Assembly (NCBI GenBank): GCA_004151065.3
Contig: NWUY0300001040.1
Location: 8,311-18,639, forward strand
Direction of reading: 5' to 3'
DNA from: Larix sibirica
Lineage: Eukaryota; Streptophyta; Pinopsida; Pinales; Pinaceae
Length of the DNA stretch: 10,329 nt
Every line of letters starts with the position of its first letter. Within the stretch, counting starts at the first letter, position 1. Positions 1-7,574 of this stretch are shown in pieces. The position numbers were made by a program, and so were the translations under genes. Below the pieces are notes generated by a model. It was not told the origin of the DNA. It searched no databases and saw only the letters and a program-made list of their open reading frames with translations.

Positions 1-586
1 AATGGGGGTGCCATGGTAGCACCACTTTTCAATTAGGGGGTTTATTTAGGGTTTCGATTTGCAACAATAACAATTATTAAGGCTAGGGTTTCAAAAAATA
101 TGTAATTTGATCCCCTTACAAAAAAGGTACTATTGGTAGCACCCTTTTTCGATTCAGGGAAAACCCAGCCTCATCCCTCTGGGTATTAGACTTAGCTTCA
201 ACACATGATTTATGAATCAAATGAGAGGTATTCAATATGAATTGGGAGTTCTACACCTTGGGATTTTAAAATATTCAGAAATAGACAAAACATGACAGGT
301 CTTTGTTTCCCTTCGGTAGAGTGAGTCTACTTGGAAAATGGCAGCAGAGATCGATTGATCAATATGCATCTCAGTTTACAGTTTTCATTGCAATGGCTCT
401 ATCTAGGCTTTCAAAAAGTTGTAATTTTAGCCCCCCAAAAAAGGTTGCTACTAGTAGCAACACTTTTTGATTCGGGGGTTGTTATTGGTGTTTTTGACAC
501 AAAAAGTGAGTTTTTGTGGCTAGATTTCTCATTTTGAGTATAGAGTTCTCTTCAAGTTGTATAATGCATTTAGGGTTTGATCCTAC
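1..586 (-). other. Untranslated leader / start of internal region of LTR element A
   Basis: This stretch lies immediately downstream, in minus-strand reading, of the primer-binding site at 587-598, so it should be the 5' leader of the element whose LTR is 601-1308. No gag or pol motif is recognisable on either strand. The 68-residue plus-strand reading frame at 331-537 has no family resemblance and runs through the repeats. The visible content is three degenerate copies of a short repeat (about 7-42, 82-160, 402-478) separated by unrelated AT-rich sequence. Leaders of plant LTR elements are often long, repetitive and non-coding, which fits. The assignment rests on position relative to the primer site, not on homology. 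Confidence 0.6.
7..478. repeat. Three degenerate copies of a palindrome-centred repeat
   Basis: Cores lie at about 7-42, 126-160 and 443-478. Each has the form GGT..CTA..GTAGCA(A/C)C, then ACTTTTT-like, GATT and a run of G. Copies two and three share an upstream arm (82-125 and 402-442) reading like CTAGG..TTTCAAAAA, GTAATTT and a C-rich stretch before A6. Copy one is cut by the window edge. Copy three contains the perfect 18-bp palindrome gttgctactagtagcaac at 444-461, and copy one keeps a broken version (GGTGC at 7-11, GCACC at 19-23). Spacing is about 120 and 317 bp, so the array is irregular. Confidence 0.7.
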
Positions 587-598
587 GCTCTGATACCA
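587..598 (-). promoter_or_regulatory. Primer-binding site of LTR element A (initiator-Met tRNA type)
   Basis: On the minus strand this reads TGGTATCAGAGC, the canonical plant sequence complementary to the 3' end of initiator methionine tRNA, where minus-strand DNA synthesis is primed. It lies two bases inside the LTR end at 601, exactly as expected. Its orientation shows that 601-1308 is the 5' LTR of a minus-strand element whose body extends left out of the window. Both Ty1/copia and many Ty3/gypsy families use this primer, so it does not decide the superfamily. Confidence 0.9.
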
Positions 599-600
599 AA

Positions 601-1308
601 TGTAAGGCCTAAGTAAACAACTAAACATCCAACCACAATATTGACACTGGAATAAAATTTTAACATGGAAGTAAATTCATTCATTAAGTTACCATCTAAT
701 CCATTTAAAACAAAATACATATAGATTACCATCTAATCAACAGCTAATAATTGAAGCAATTATATAATTGAGTACTTAATACATACCTAGAATGTAGCTA
801 AATTCAATAACACTTACTTGGATTAGAATAATGAGTTTGAATCCAACACCGGTATCAACAACAACAATGGGAAACAATGTGTGGGGGGAAACTCTCTACC
901 CAAATGACCCCTCAGTCCAGGACTAAGGCCCCCGAGCCCTCAATCAATTAAAATGTGCCACGCCACTTTCCTCTCCAACATTTCCTCACCACAATAAGAA
1001 AATACTCACACCCTTCTCCTCCAACTTGCAAAAGTCATGTGCAACACTCACTTGACCAAGCATTCCCTGCCCAAAGGAAGAGAAGCCCCCTCTCCTTAAA
1101 AATCCATTTTCCATATTGTTAAAATAAATTTCATTTGCATGGATTACACTTGCCATCCATGCACTAAATCTAATTCTACTTAATAATTTCCATTTTAAAC
1201 ATTAAGTATGCACCTAATTATTACTTTATTTGCCTAAAATATATATGCTATATATGTATACCATTACGTACCTATAATTATAATTAAGTTGCAAGTTCGG
1301 GCATTACA
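601..1308 (-). repeat. 5' LTR of element A, 708 bp
   Basis: In minus reading the LTR opens TGTAATGCCC at 1308 and closes GGCCTTACA at 601, giving TG..CA ends and an imperfect terminal inverted repeat (8 of 9 bases). A primer-binding site follows after two bases. On the other side the copia integrase-linker reading frame of element B stops exactly at 1309, so both borders are supported independently. The interior is AT-rich, with an alternating A/T tract at about 1238-1260 that could hold promoter elements, a C-rich patch at about 895-940, and a 13-bp direct repeat TTACCATCTAATC at 689-701 and 726-738. No coding capacity was seen. The partner LTR is outside the window, so age and superfamily cannot be judged. 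Confidence 0.85.
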
Positions 1309-2385
1309 CATCACCAACATCAAGTTCCACAGCTTTAATAGTTTTAGAATCCCACCAAGGTAGACAAGTCGATAGTGAATCAAGTTAGTTATTGTTAGTC
1401 AATCGAGCAAGAGATTTGACTTTTTCAATCAATGCAGACTAACTACCAATCGACTCAAGAACAAAGGTCGAATTTCTAGTCAAAACTTCAAAGGAAAGTA
1501 CAGTTGATCCAGAGTCTTTAAGAATATTAAATGAATCACTGTAGAATAGAATGGAGGAAGAGTTCAATAACTTAGTACTTGAAATATTCTCATCAAAGAT
1601 CACATTTCTACTTAAAATGAGTTGTTGTTTGACAGGGTCTTGAATAGTTTATAGGATTTTGATTCATCAGTTTAGCCCATCATGATGCAAGCATGACTCT
1701 TTGCATCCAATTTCTTCCTGTAGTTATCTTTGATATGTGCCTAAGAAACACATATAATGATTCTAAGTTGTCCAACAAAAGGTTTTCTACCTCGCCACTT
1801 CTCAACTGGAATCATATCACTGATAGCTCTAGTCATGATAATGTTCATGAGATAGTTCAAGAATAGTAAACACCTTCTGCACAAAATTTAGTTGGAAAGT
1901 ATTTGGCTTGCAATATGCACCGAGCCATTTCTACCAAGGTCTTATTATTTCACTCTACCTATCCATTCCACTGAGGGGTGTGAGGGACAAATATTTTACA
2001 AGAAATACCATTCTGCAAGAGATATTCTACAAAATGTCAACTCACATATTATCAACCATTGTATGATGTCAAGCACTTGACAGATCAACCACAATGCTTC
2101 TCATCCAATGCCCTAAATTCCTTGAATATTTCTAAGACGACTTTTATTTTTCAAGAAATAGACCCATATAAATCTAGAGAAATCATCAATGAAGGAAAAA
2201 ATATACTTTGAACCTCCTAATGAGGGTTTTTTCATGCAAAAAATATCACTATGAATAAGTTCCAATCAATCATGTGCTTTCCATGATTTCCCGGAATCAA
2301 AGGGTTCTTGATGATTCTTTCCAGACACACATCTTGTACAGACTCCATCAGGTGGAACAATCTTTGGGAGCAACAACCAAATTAT
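1309..2385 (-). pseudogene. Ty1/copia integrase and post-integrase linker, broken
   Basis: Integrase inserts the element's DNA copy into the host genome. Minus-strand translation gives, in order: the GAG-pre-integrase zinc motif (CTRCVSGK, Cys codons 2338-2340 and 2329-2331), LELIHSD with the first catalytic Asp at 2245-2247, [16 protein letters not shown] near 2150-2195, a site where the second catalytic Asp has become Tyr (SYNG, codon 2061-2063) followed by two stops, a QWNG-stop-VE segment keeping the catalytic Glu (1953-1955), then EMARCILQA. Beyond this come the copia-typical stretch PVEKWRGRKPFVGQLRI (about 1765-1815), AHIKDNYRKKLDAKSHACI, and a last readable piece LPWWDSKTIKAVELDVGD that reaches 1309. 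Multiple stops and frame changes rule out function. The family call is firm; exact edges are approximate. Confidence 0.88.
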
Positions 2386-2656
2386 TTTTTACCATCATCT
2401 TCAAACTTTAAAAGTTCAAACGTTCGAGTATTTCATGGAAAATTAGACTTATATCGTCTATCTGAGCAATGAGTGAAGTTGATCCAGTTGGTCAGAAATA
2501 ATTCATGGGAGATCTTGAGTGTTATGAGCATGTAATGCTTAAGAAGTGTTGACATAAAAGGTGAAGTTATCTGCAGTTCGGTTGATCGAGTGATCAATCG
2601 AAATGTATTCTTCAATATGCTTAAATTTTTTTTCCAAGCCCTTTACGATTCTTCCA
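2386..2656 (-). other. Gap between copia gag and integrase; protease not recognisable
   Basis: Intact Ty1/copia elements carry an aspartic protease between the gag zinc knuckle and the GAG-pre-integrase region, usually well over 500 bp. Here only about 270 bp separate them. I find no Asp-Ser/Thr-Gly motif in any minus-strand frame, and the longest frame (2433-2615) shows no protease resemblance. The simplest reading is an internal deletion that removed the protease, with the remainder scrambled by frameshifts. The stretch also contains a short inverted repeat of the form TTGATC..GATCAA near 2582-2597. Confidence 0.5.
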
Positions 2657-3444
2657 GTAGGTTTTCTCCACATGTCCCACTTTTCCACAGTAATGACATG
2701 TTTTCTTCTTTTGAATATTCTTGGTTAATGTCGAATTATCAATCTTTCCTTTAGTAGGTTGTTTGATACACTTCTTTCATTTATTTAGGGTGTCCAATCG
2801 ACCCCATTCTTTGTAATTTTGCAACTGATCTTGGTTTCTTCTACTAAGCTTCCCTTCATCAAGCAGTTTTTGTTGATCCTTAATCAATAAATCATAGAAA
2901 GTATTGAAGGAGAATTCCTTACAATATTCCTTGCGTGACATCCAATTGGTGCAAAATGAGGAGAAGAATACATCATAACGTGTCCTCAGATCATCAAGAC
3001 CAGTTCAATGAGTTATCCATTCTTCTTCAGAAATATTTTGCCACATTTTCCCAATTTGAACTCTAGTTCTTTGATGCAAGCCAAATAGTCCTCAATCCTT
3101 TCAAAGGAATGGAGGTCCAAAGAGATCATATATTCCTGTATCTGCATCACTTGAATTTCATTAAACTTATCGAAAAGCGACTTCAACTTATTCAATATAG
3201 CATGAGCATAGTCGATCCCACTTGTATGAAAGTGAATCTCCCTTGAAATGTAGGTTGTAATGACCCCAACAGCCCCATCCTTCTTTCCATCAATGACAAA
3301 CTTGTCTTGGTCATCAGTTGGATATGGAATAGTGATCTTATTATACTACTATAGTCCCTTGCTCTTTAGCAATGTTTCCATATATGGAGCCCATATTGCA
3401 TAGTTATGGCCATTCAAAATAATAGGTTTTATATTGTAACACAT
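2657..3444 (-). pseudogene. Ty1/copia gag (nucleocapsid precursor), broken
   Basis: Gag packages the element RNA into virus-like particles. The likely start is the ATG at 3442-3444, followed by a typical copia gag opening with NGHNYAIWAPYMETLLKSKG, where an early Trp and a Leu-Leu..Lys-Gly motif are family hallmarks. Two stops follow immediately. The frame then resumes through PYPTDDQDKFVIDGKKD to NKLKSLFDKFNE and a helical LEFKLGKCGK segment (3013-3195). Near the C end there is a zinc knuckle C-x2-C-x4-H-x4-Y at 2657-2698, with the fourth ligand changed from Cys to Tyr (codon TAC at 2657-2659). Several stops and frameshifts lie between 2700 and 3010. Assignment rests on position, start motif and knuckle together. 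Confidence 0.8.
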
Positions 3445-3556
3445 CCTTATGATATCTACCAAATCTATTCCAAGTTTACCCATCGAAAAATATTTAGCCT
3501 AGAGTCAATCAACCTTAGATATGACTCAACATGATTTGTAGACAACAAGCTAGGTC
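3211..3556 (-). repeat. Tandem duplication, left copy (copia leader plus gag start)
   Basis: This block aligns along its length with 3583-3909. It carries part of the leader and the first ~75 codons of gag, including the start ATG at 3442-3444, and is the copy continuous with the rest of gag. The right-hand 34 bases (3523-3556) are identical to 3876-3909. The remainder is diverged by substitutions and small indels, which shift the offset from about 372 to 353 bp. The undetermined base N at 3557 falls directly after the identical segment. Confidence 0.85.
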
Positions 3557-3582
3557 NACTTATTACAAACAACACGAGGACA

Positions 3583-3909
3583 GTTGATCTCACTCATGTG
3601 AAATCAAATTTCCCTTAATATGTTGGTCATGATGACCCCAACAACCTCATCCTTTTTTCCATTGATGAAAAACTTAACATCAACATCCTTTTTTCCACAG
3701 TCCCTTGATCTTCAACAAAGTCTCTATATTTGGTGCCTAGATTGCATAGTTGTGTCCATTCATAACAACAGGTTCTATCTTGGAAGTCATCCTTATGATT
3801 AAACATATATGATCTAGGTTAATAAGAGGTATCAGTCAACAAATATTGATCTTGGAGTTGATCAACCCTAGATTCGACTCAACATGATTTGTAGACAACA
3901 AGCTAGGTC
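3583..3909 (-). repeat. Tandem duplication, right copy (copia leader plus orphan gag start)
   Basis: This copy is the one adjoining the primer-binding site. It repeats the gag opening: ATG at 3788-3790, then MTSKIEPVVMNGHNYAI, a stop where the other copy has Trp, and APNIETLLKIKGLW. Reading does not continue into the rest of gag, so a transcript would meet an abortive short gag frame before the second start. A 26-bp spacer (3557-3582) separates the copies. Divergence between the copies suggests an old duplication rather than a fresh assembly error, though the N at the junction leaves some doubt. Confidence 0.85.
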
Positions 3910-3919
3910 AAAACCAATA

Positions 3920-3931
3920 GCTCTGAAACCA
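3920..3931 (-). promoter_or_regulatory. Primer-binding site of copia element B
   Basis: In minus reading this is TGGTTTCAGAGC, one base different from the standard initiator-Met tRNA complement TGGTATCAGAGC. It directly abuts the LTR end at 3932. Its placement between LTR and duplicated leader fixes the orientation of element B as minus strand. The mismatch could be a family variant or decay. Confidence 0.85.
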
Positions 3932-4401
3932 TGTTGGGAAAATCCCTTTAAACAACTGCACATAAAAGAAAATAGCAAAAAGGATAAGTATTCCAAGAAG
4001 AGGAGTGGTGTTTAAAGACACCATTTGCAACACTTAAGCACACCGCATCATTAACAGAATATCACAATGCATCATCATAAGTCAACAACTTTTCTTCTTC
4101 ATGTCAATACAACCCATAGGGTTTTTCTTTTATAGTCTCAAGATCTAACAAAATTCCTTCAAGTGAGGAGGATCTGGTCCAAAAATAAGGGTTGTTGGTT
4201 CTAACTATTTCTTGGAAATATGCAACATCCCATTGATTAGTCAGTTTATTTAGTCGAGTTGATTGATGCCTCATTGATCATTCAATTGATCCATCAATCA
4301 ATCACTCGGTCGATCCTCTAGTTGACTTATTTGCTAGTTAACTGTTGTTTTCTGTTTGACTGTCTCCAGAATATCCAAAGGTGTGATGAACCTACATAAC
4401 A
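3932..4401 (-). repeat. 5' LTR of copia element B, 470 bp
   Basis: In minus reading the LTR runs from TGTTATGTAGG at 4401 to GATTTTCCCAACA at 3932, with TGTT..AACA termini and the primer-binding site immediately after it. Short LTRs of a few hundred bases with these ends are typical of plant Ty1/copia elements. It contains a clear TATA box (4127-4134). A patch at about 4250-4325 is rich in repeated TTGATTGAT/GATCAATC motifs with inverted symmetry, a possible U3 regulatory patch. The outer border at 4401 is inferred from the TG..CA rule because no second LTR copy is available. Confidence 0.78.
4127..4134 (-). promoter_or_regulatory. TATA box in the copia LTR
   Basis: The minus strand reads CTATAAAAGA around this site, a close match to the plant TATA consensus. 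It lies about 270 bp into the 470-bp LTR, where the U3 promoter is expected, so transcription would start roughly 30 bp further, near 4095-4105. Activity cannot be judged from sequence. Confidence 0.6.
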
Positions 4402-4513
4402 GTTGGTTCCATTAAAAATTGGGGAAAAAAAGAAACGTAAAACAACCTACCTAACCTACTTAATAAATTTTGGAATAATGTGCAGTAAAGTGTGGCATGA
4501 TCCTATAGCAGGA
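4402..4513. other. Spacer between copia LTR and Ty3 integrase end
   Basis: No coding motif is seen. In minus reading this follows the last Ty3 integrase codons and precedes the copia LTR, so it is either the 3' untranslated part of element C, into which B inserted, or older flanking DNA. It has a plus-strand purine-rich run (about 4414-4437), which is the wrong strand for a polypurine tract of a minus-strand element, and a 6-bp stem GATCCT..AGGATC at 4499-4515. If B inserted here, a 5-bp target duplication would begin at 4402 (GTTGG); its partner is outside the window. Confidence 0.5.
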
Positions 4514-5790
4514 TCAGTATAATGATTTAAATGGGATCCATTGGTGGTAAGGAAACAATTTATCATTCTCATATTTAAGCAAATATAAATTATTTCCCAC
4601 TACACAAGCTATCACATAAGGCCCCAACCATAACTTTTGAAATTCCAAATGCTTTCCTTTGTCCGCATGGATAGATTCCCATAACATGAATTTTTTATCC
4701 ACATCACAAACAACTATATTAGCCTTTTTGTCAATGTATTTTTTGTTGTCTCATGTATTTATTCAAATTGTTCAAAGAATAATTTTGTTGTTCCTCAAGG
4801 GCAATCAAAACATGAAATATGTGGTAGATCAGTTGTGTTTAGAGTCTTCAAACTAAAGAGATAAGAAAATAGAGGCCAGATCAAATTCAATAGGCATAAT
4901 GGACTCTTGGATCTATAATAGCTGAAGTGGAGTTTCACTGGTGTTGATTTTGGTGGTAATGCAATCTTCCCATAATGCATATGGAAATTGAATATGCCAC
5001 TGGAGAGGATGGCCTCCCAAAATCATCTTTAAGATATTGAAAATTTTCTTATTGGTTAACTTGGCTTGGTCGTTACCTTGGGAATAATAGGTGGAAGAAG
5101 TGAAGTCTTTCACTCCAAAATTACCAAAAAACTGGGTTAACTTCCTAGACATGAACATAGGTCCAATATTATCTTATATGATTTTGAATGGTAGGGAGAG
5201 AGGGGATAAAATGTTATTTTGTAGGAAATCAATGACCTATTTATCTTTGGCAATCTTAAAAGGAACAACTTCCATACATTTCATAAAATAGTTAGTTGTT
5301 GTGAGGATAAATATATGGACGGAAAAAGGAGGGTTGATAGGAACAATGAAGTCAAGCCCCCATTTGGTGAAAGGAAAATATTGAGTAACAAGTTGTAAAT
5401 GCATAATGGAAAACTTTTCTTTACCAGCTTCTCTTTGACATTGATCACTTGATTGGACAAACTTGTAGAAGTCTTTGGAAATTGAGGGCCAATAATACCA
5501 TGTTCGAAGGATTTTATGTGAAGTAGTTTTGGATGCATAATGTACACCGATATGAAACGACTATTCAAGTGCCCTATGAAAGTACTCAACATATTATGAG
5601 TAGCTTCTTCATCAATGCAATGCAACAATAGGTCACCAAAAGACCTATGAAATGAAAAGGACCTCGAAACCATATATTCAAAGGCTTCAAGGAAAATCCT
5701 TCTTCGTTCATGGATCTAAAGGAAAGGGGTAAAATGCTCATTTTGAAAGTAATAAACTATGTCTTGATACTAGTGGTGTTCTGCTACATA
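4514..5790 (-). pseudogene. Ty3/gypsy integrase, broken
   Basis: Minus-strand translation begins with a linker resembling the pre-integrase region of plant Ty3 elements (about 5790-5680), then LLLHCIDEEA. A frame change near 5560 leads to HIGVHYASKTT and YYWPSISKDFYKF with SSDQCQ, so the N-terminal HHCC zinc finger has lost one Cys. The core follows: KWGLDF with the first catalytic Asp (5351-5353), FILTTTNYF, a stop directly before the second Asp (DN, 5171-5173), and TSSTYYSQGNDQAKLTNK, where the catalytic Glu has become Lys (AAG, 5060-5062). The C-terminal part ends with KLWLGPYVIACVVGNNLYLL (4514-4702), the GPY/F module usual in Ty3 integrases. Several further stops and frameshifts lie between 4700 and 4910. 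It cannot encode an active enzyme. Confidence 0.92.
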
Positions 5791-6008
5791 TTTTGTCTCA
5801 TAATCAATGAAGAAGTAGCATCTTCATCGTGGTTGCATTCTACAATAGGTTCATCATGTTGAGATAAGTGTAAGGCTAAATATCACCCCTTTATCATTTA
5901 CCAATTGTGATTATAAATTCATGTTCTTGGATCTTGGAAACTCAATGGGAAAGCTTGTCTGATAAAAGGGTATGGGACAACAAGAATTTCACTTAGGAAA
6001 TGGATCCT
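5791..6008 (-). pseudogene. Decayed linker between native RNase H and integrase
   Basis: In minus reading this is the C-terminal part of the RNase H and the connector to integrase. Conserved wording is nearly lost and all three frames carry stops. A fragment near 5700-5770 fits the tyrosine-rich connector seen in related elements just before the integrase zinc finger. The distance from RNase H to integrase (about 220-300 bp) looks shorter than in intact elements, so an internal deletion is likely. There is no room for another RNase H here. Confidence 0.5.
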
Positions 6009-6265
6009 TCACCTCAATATGCTTTCCAAGAATGAAATGTCAATTTTTTCTGTGTATTTGACTAGAGTGTATGCATTTTTTTCTATGAGAGTGTATTCCT
6101 CCTCCATTTTAGAAAGGTTTCGTCTCATGAAAGCAATAGGTTGCTGAAAACCTTCATCAATTTTTTGTAGAAGGATAATTGAAATGGATTCCTCTGTAGC
6201 ATTTGTATAAATGCTAAAATCCTTTGTAAAGTCAAGCTTCATAAGAGTAGGTGCATAATATATTC
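6009..6265 (-). pseudogene. Native Ty3 RNase H domain, catalytic Asp missing
   Basis: This is the RNase H that normally follows reverse transcriptase and degrades the RNA strand of the RNA-DNA hybrid. A frameshift near 6255-6265 separates it from the reverse transcriptase; reading in the new frame gives APTLMKLDFTKDFSIYTNATEE and then PIAFMRRNLSKMEEEY and LIEKNAYTLVKY. The usual TDAS motif is TNAT, so the first catalytic Asp is Asn (codon AAT, 6201-6203), while the Glu in the Y..IEK helix remains. The frame stops at about 6009. In elements with a second RNase H this native domain often decays, so the Asn may be a family trait rather than damage to this copy alone. Confidence 0.88.
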
Positions 6266-7250
6266 CCTCTTAATCTCTGTGAAGGCCCTCTCAACGTCAA
6301 CAATCCAAGTAAATGATTGGTCTTTCTTAATAAGATTGTTAATGGGATTAACTATTCTAGCAAAATATGGAATGAACCTCCACACAAAATTTAATTTTCC
6401 CATAAAGGATTGTACCCCCTTTTTGGAAGGAGTTGAGAGTTTGTCAGTAGCATGTACCCTTTCAAGGTCAATGCTTATGTTGGCTTCAAACACAATATGG
6501 ACAAGCAAATTTCCTAAAAAGATACCAAATATGGACTTGGAAGGATTAAGGGAGATGTCGTACTTTCTGCATTGCATAAAAACTTGCCTCAGGAGTTCAA
6601 AATGATCCTTTAAGAGTCTTGAGTGAACAGTAAGGCCATATAGGTAGATATAGATAATTAATCTAATTAAGTCATTAAAGGCTATGTACATATCCCATTG
6701 AAAGGTGTAACCAACATTTAATAAGACGAATTGCAGGCATTCATAAGTGAAGGTGCCCAAATGGGTGGTAAAATTGGTTGTATATATGTCACTTTGCTTG
6801 AGGAAAATATGCTTATAACAAGAAAATCCATTGAGTAGTGACATCATCTGAGATCCATCCACTTGTTGCAAAATCAGCTCCATGTTGGAAAGAGGAAAAA
6901 TATCTTTAGCACTAGCCTTATTAAGGGCTCATACGTCTATGCATGGATAGATGTCCCTATTCTTTTTTCAAACCAGGACTAGATTTGCAACCTAAAAATA
7001 ATATTTCACAGGGAAAATGATATGGGCATGTAACATCTTATCCATCTCCTTTCAGATAGTCGCCTCAAGTGTCGCATTGACCAACCTTTTCCTTTGCTTG
7101 AACGACATGGAATTTTCCCTTATTGGAATGGTGTGTTGGATGATCCCAGGGTCAAATCCACGCAATTCAACATAAGATCATGCAAATATATCAAGAAATT
7201 CCTAAAATAATTCCATGAATTCGTGTTTTTCAAGATATGAGCAATGTGCC
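6239..7250 (-). pseudogene. Ty3/gypsy reverse transcriptase, all catalytic Asp lost
   Basis: The lead-in FLDIFA-stop-SYVELRGFDPGIIQHTIPI (about 7210-7125) and a VKYYF-stop-VANLVLV segment match the usual N-terminal region of plant Ty3 reverse transcriptases. A 214-residue open stretch (6239-6883) then carries MMSLLNGFSCY (motif A), FTTHLGTFTYE, IYIYLYGLTV (motif C), CRKYDISLNPSKSIFG, HIVFEANISIDLERV and FMGKLNFVWRFIPYFARIV, the complete palm, thumb and connection. Motif A Asp is Asn (AAT, 6830-6832) and the YxDD box is Y-L-Y-G (6635-6646). All three metal-binding aspartates are therefore gone, each by one base change. At least three stops lie upstream of 6883. The family call is very safe; activity is excluded. 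Confidence 0.95.
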
Positions 7251-7574
7251 CTAATACTCAAAAAACGAGGTTCACCTTCGGTGCCAATATTAAAAGGGAT
7301 GATGTCCCCTACATTTTTTTGAATTTTCCTTAGTGATGGAGTTTTTACTCCTACGGTCGCTTGAAGAAAATGAACTTTCTAGTGGAAAAAATCCTTTAGG
7401 GAGTTTATTTTCTTCCAGAAACACAATGCATGTGTCATTTCTGGATTCATTAGTAATGAAAGCACAAATGCTTTCATCATCTAGAAAAACTTGCCATAAC
7501 TATATGTTTTTATGGGCTGATAAAGGGATATGACAACATAATCATGTCTTTATGGGAAAAGTTTCATGTTAGGT
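7251..7574 (-). pseudogene. Linker between archaeal-type RNase H and reverse transcriptase
   Basis: No enzymatic domain is expected or seen. Minus-strand reading recovers wording typical of this connector in related elements: FLEENKLPKGFFPLESSFSS (about 7412-7354) and, after frame changes, FNIGTEGEPRFLSI (about 7295-7255), an acidic stretch leading to the reverse transcriptase. Its presence ties the upstream RNase H and the downstream reverse transcriptase into one former polyprotein and argues against a chance juxtaposition of two elements. The frame is interrupted at least twice. Confidence 0.7.

Larger units (their letters stand above)
1309..4401 (-). mobile_element. Ty1/copia retrotransposon B, 5' portion, degenerate
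   Basis: Reading right to left on the minus strand: LTR (3932-4401), primer-binding site (3920-3931), duplicated leader and gag start, gag with zinc knuckle, GAG-pre-integrase and integrase core, and a post-integrase linker. The order gag, integrase, then (expected) reverse transcriptase is diagnostic for Ty1/copia. Reverse transcriptase, RNase H and the 3' LTR are absent. The coding sequence meets LTR element A at 1308/1309, so the missing half most likely lies beyond A, left of the window. Many stops and frameshifts make it a dead copy. A protease domain is not visible between gag and integrase. Confidence 0.88.

Noticed and set aside
1-478. Leader repeats as a CRISPR array
   Set aside because: Only three diverged copies with unequal spacing (120 and 317 bp) in a plant retroelement context; no cas genes.
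331-537. 68-residue plus-strand reading frame
   Set aside because: It runs through the leader repeats of element A, matches no family, and lies opposite to the element's orientation.
587-598. Primer-site sequence as part of a tRNA gene
   Set aside because: Only the 12-base complement of a tRNA 3' end is present; no cloverleaf or internal promoter boxes flank it.
4414-4437. Purine-rich run as a polypurine tract
   Set aside because: It is purine-rich on the plus strand, while all neighbouring elements read on the minus strand, so it would have the wrong polarity.
4499-4515. GATCCT..AGGATC stem as a terminator or foldback end
   Set aside because: A six-base stem with no U-run or repeat partner is expected by chance in a window this size.
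5281-5673. 130-residue minus-strand frame as a single novel protein
   Set aside because: Only its first ~40 residues match integrase; the rest is out of frame with integrase wording recovered in the neighbouring frame, so it is a frameshift product.
5791-6008. Additional RNase H copy between native RNase H and integrase
   Set aside because: The interval is too short and has no recognisable catalytic motif; the archaeal-type domain is clearly at 7575-8017.
6279-6605. 108-residue plus-strand reading frame
   Set aside because: It is the antisense shadow of the reverse transcriptase, whose minus-strand motifs are unmistakable.
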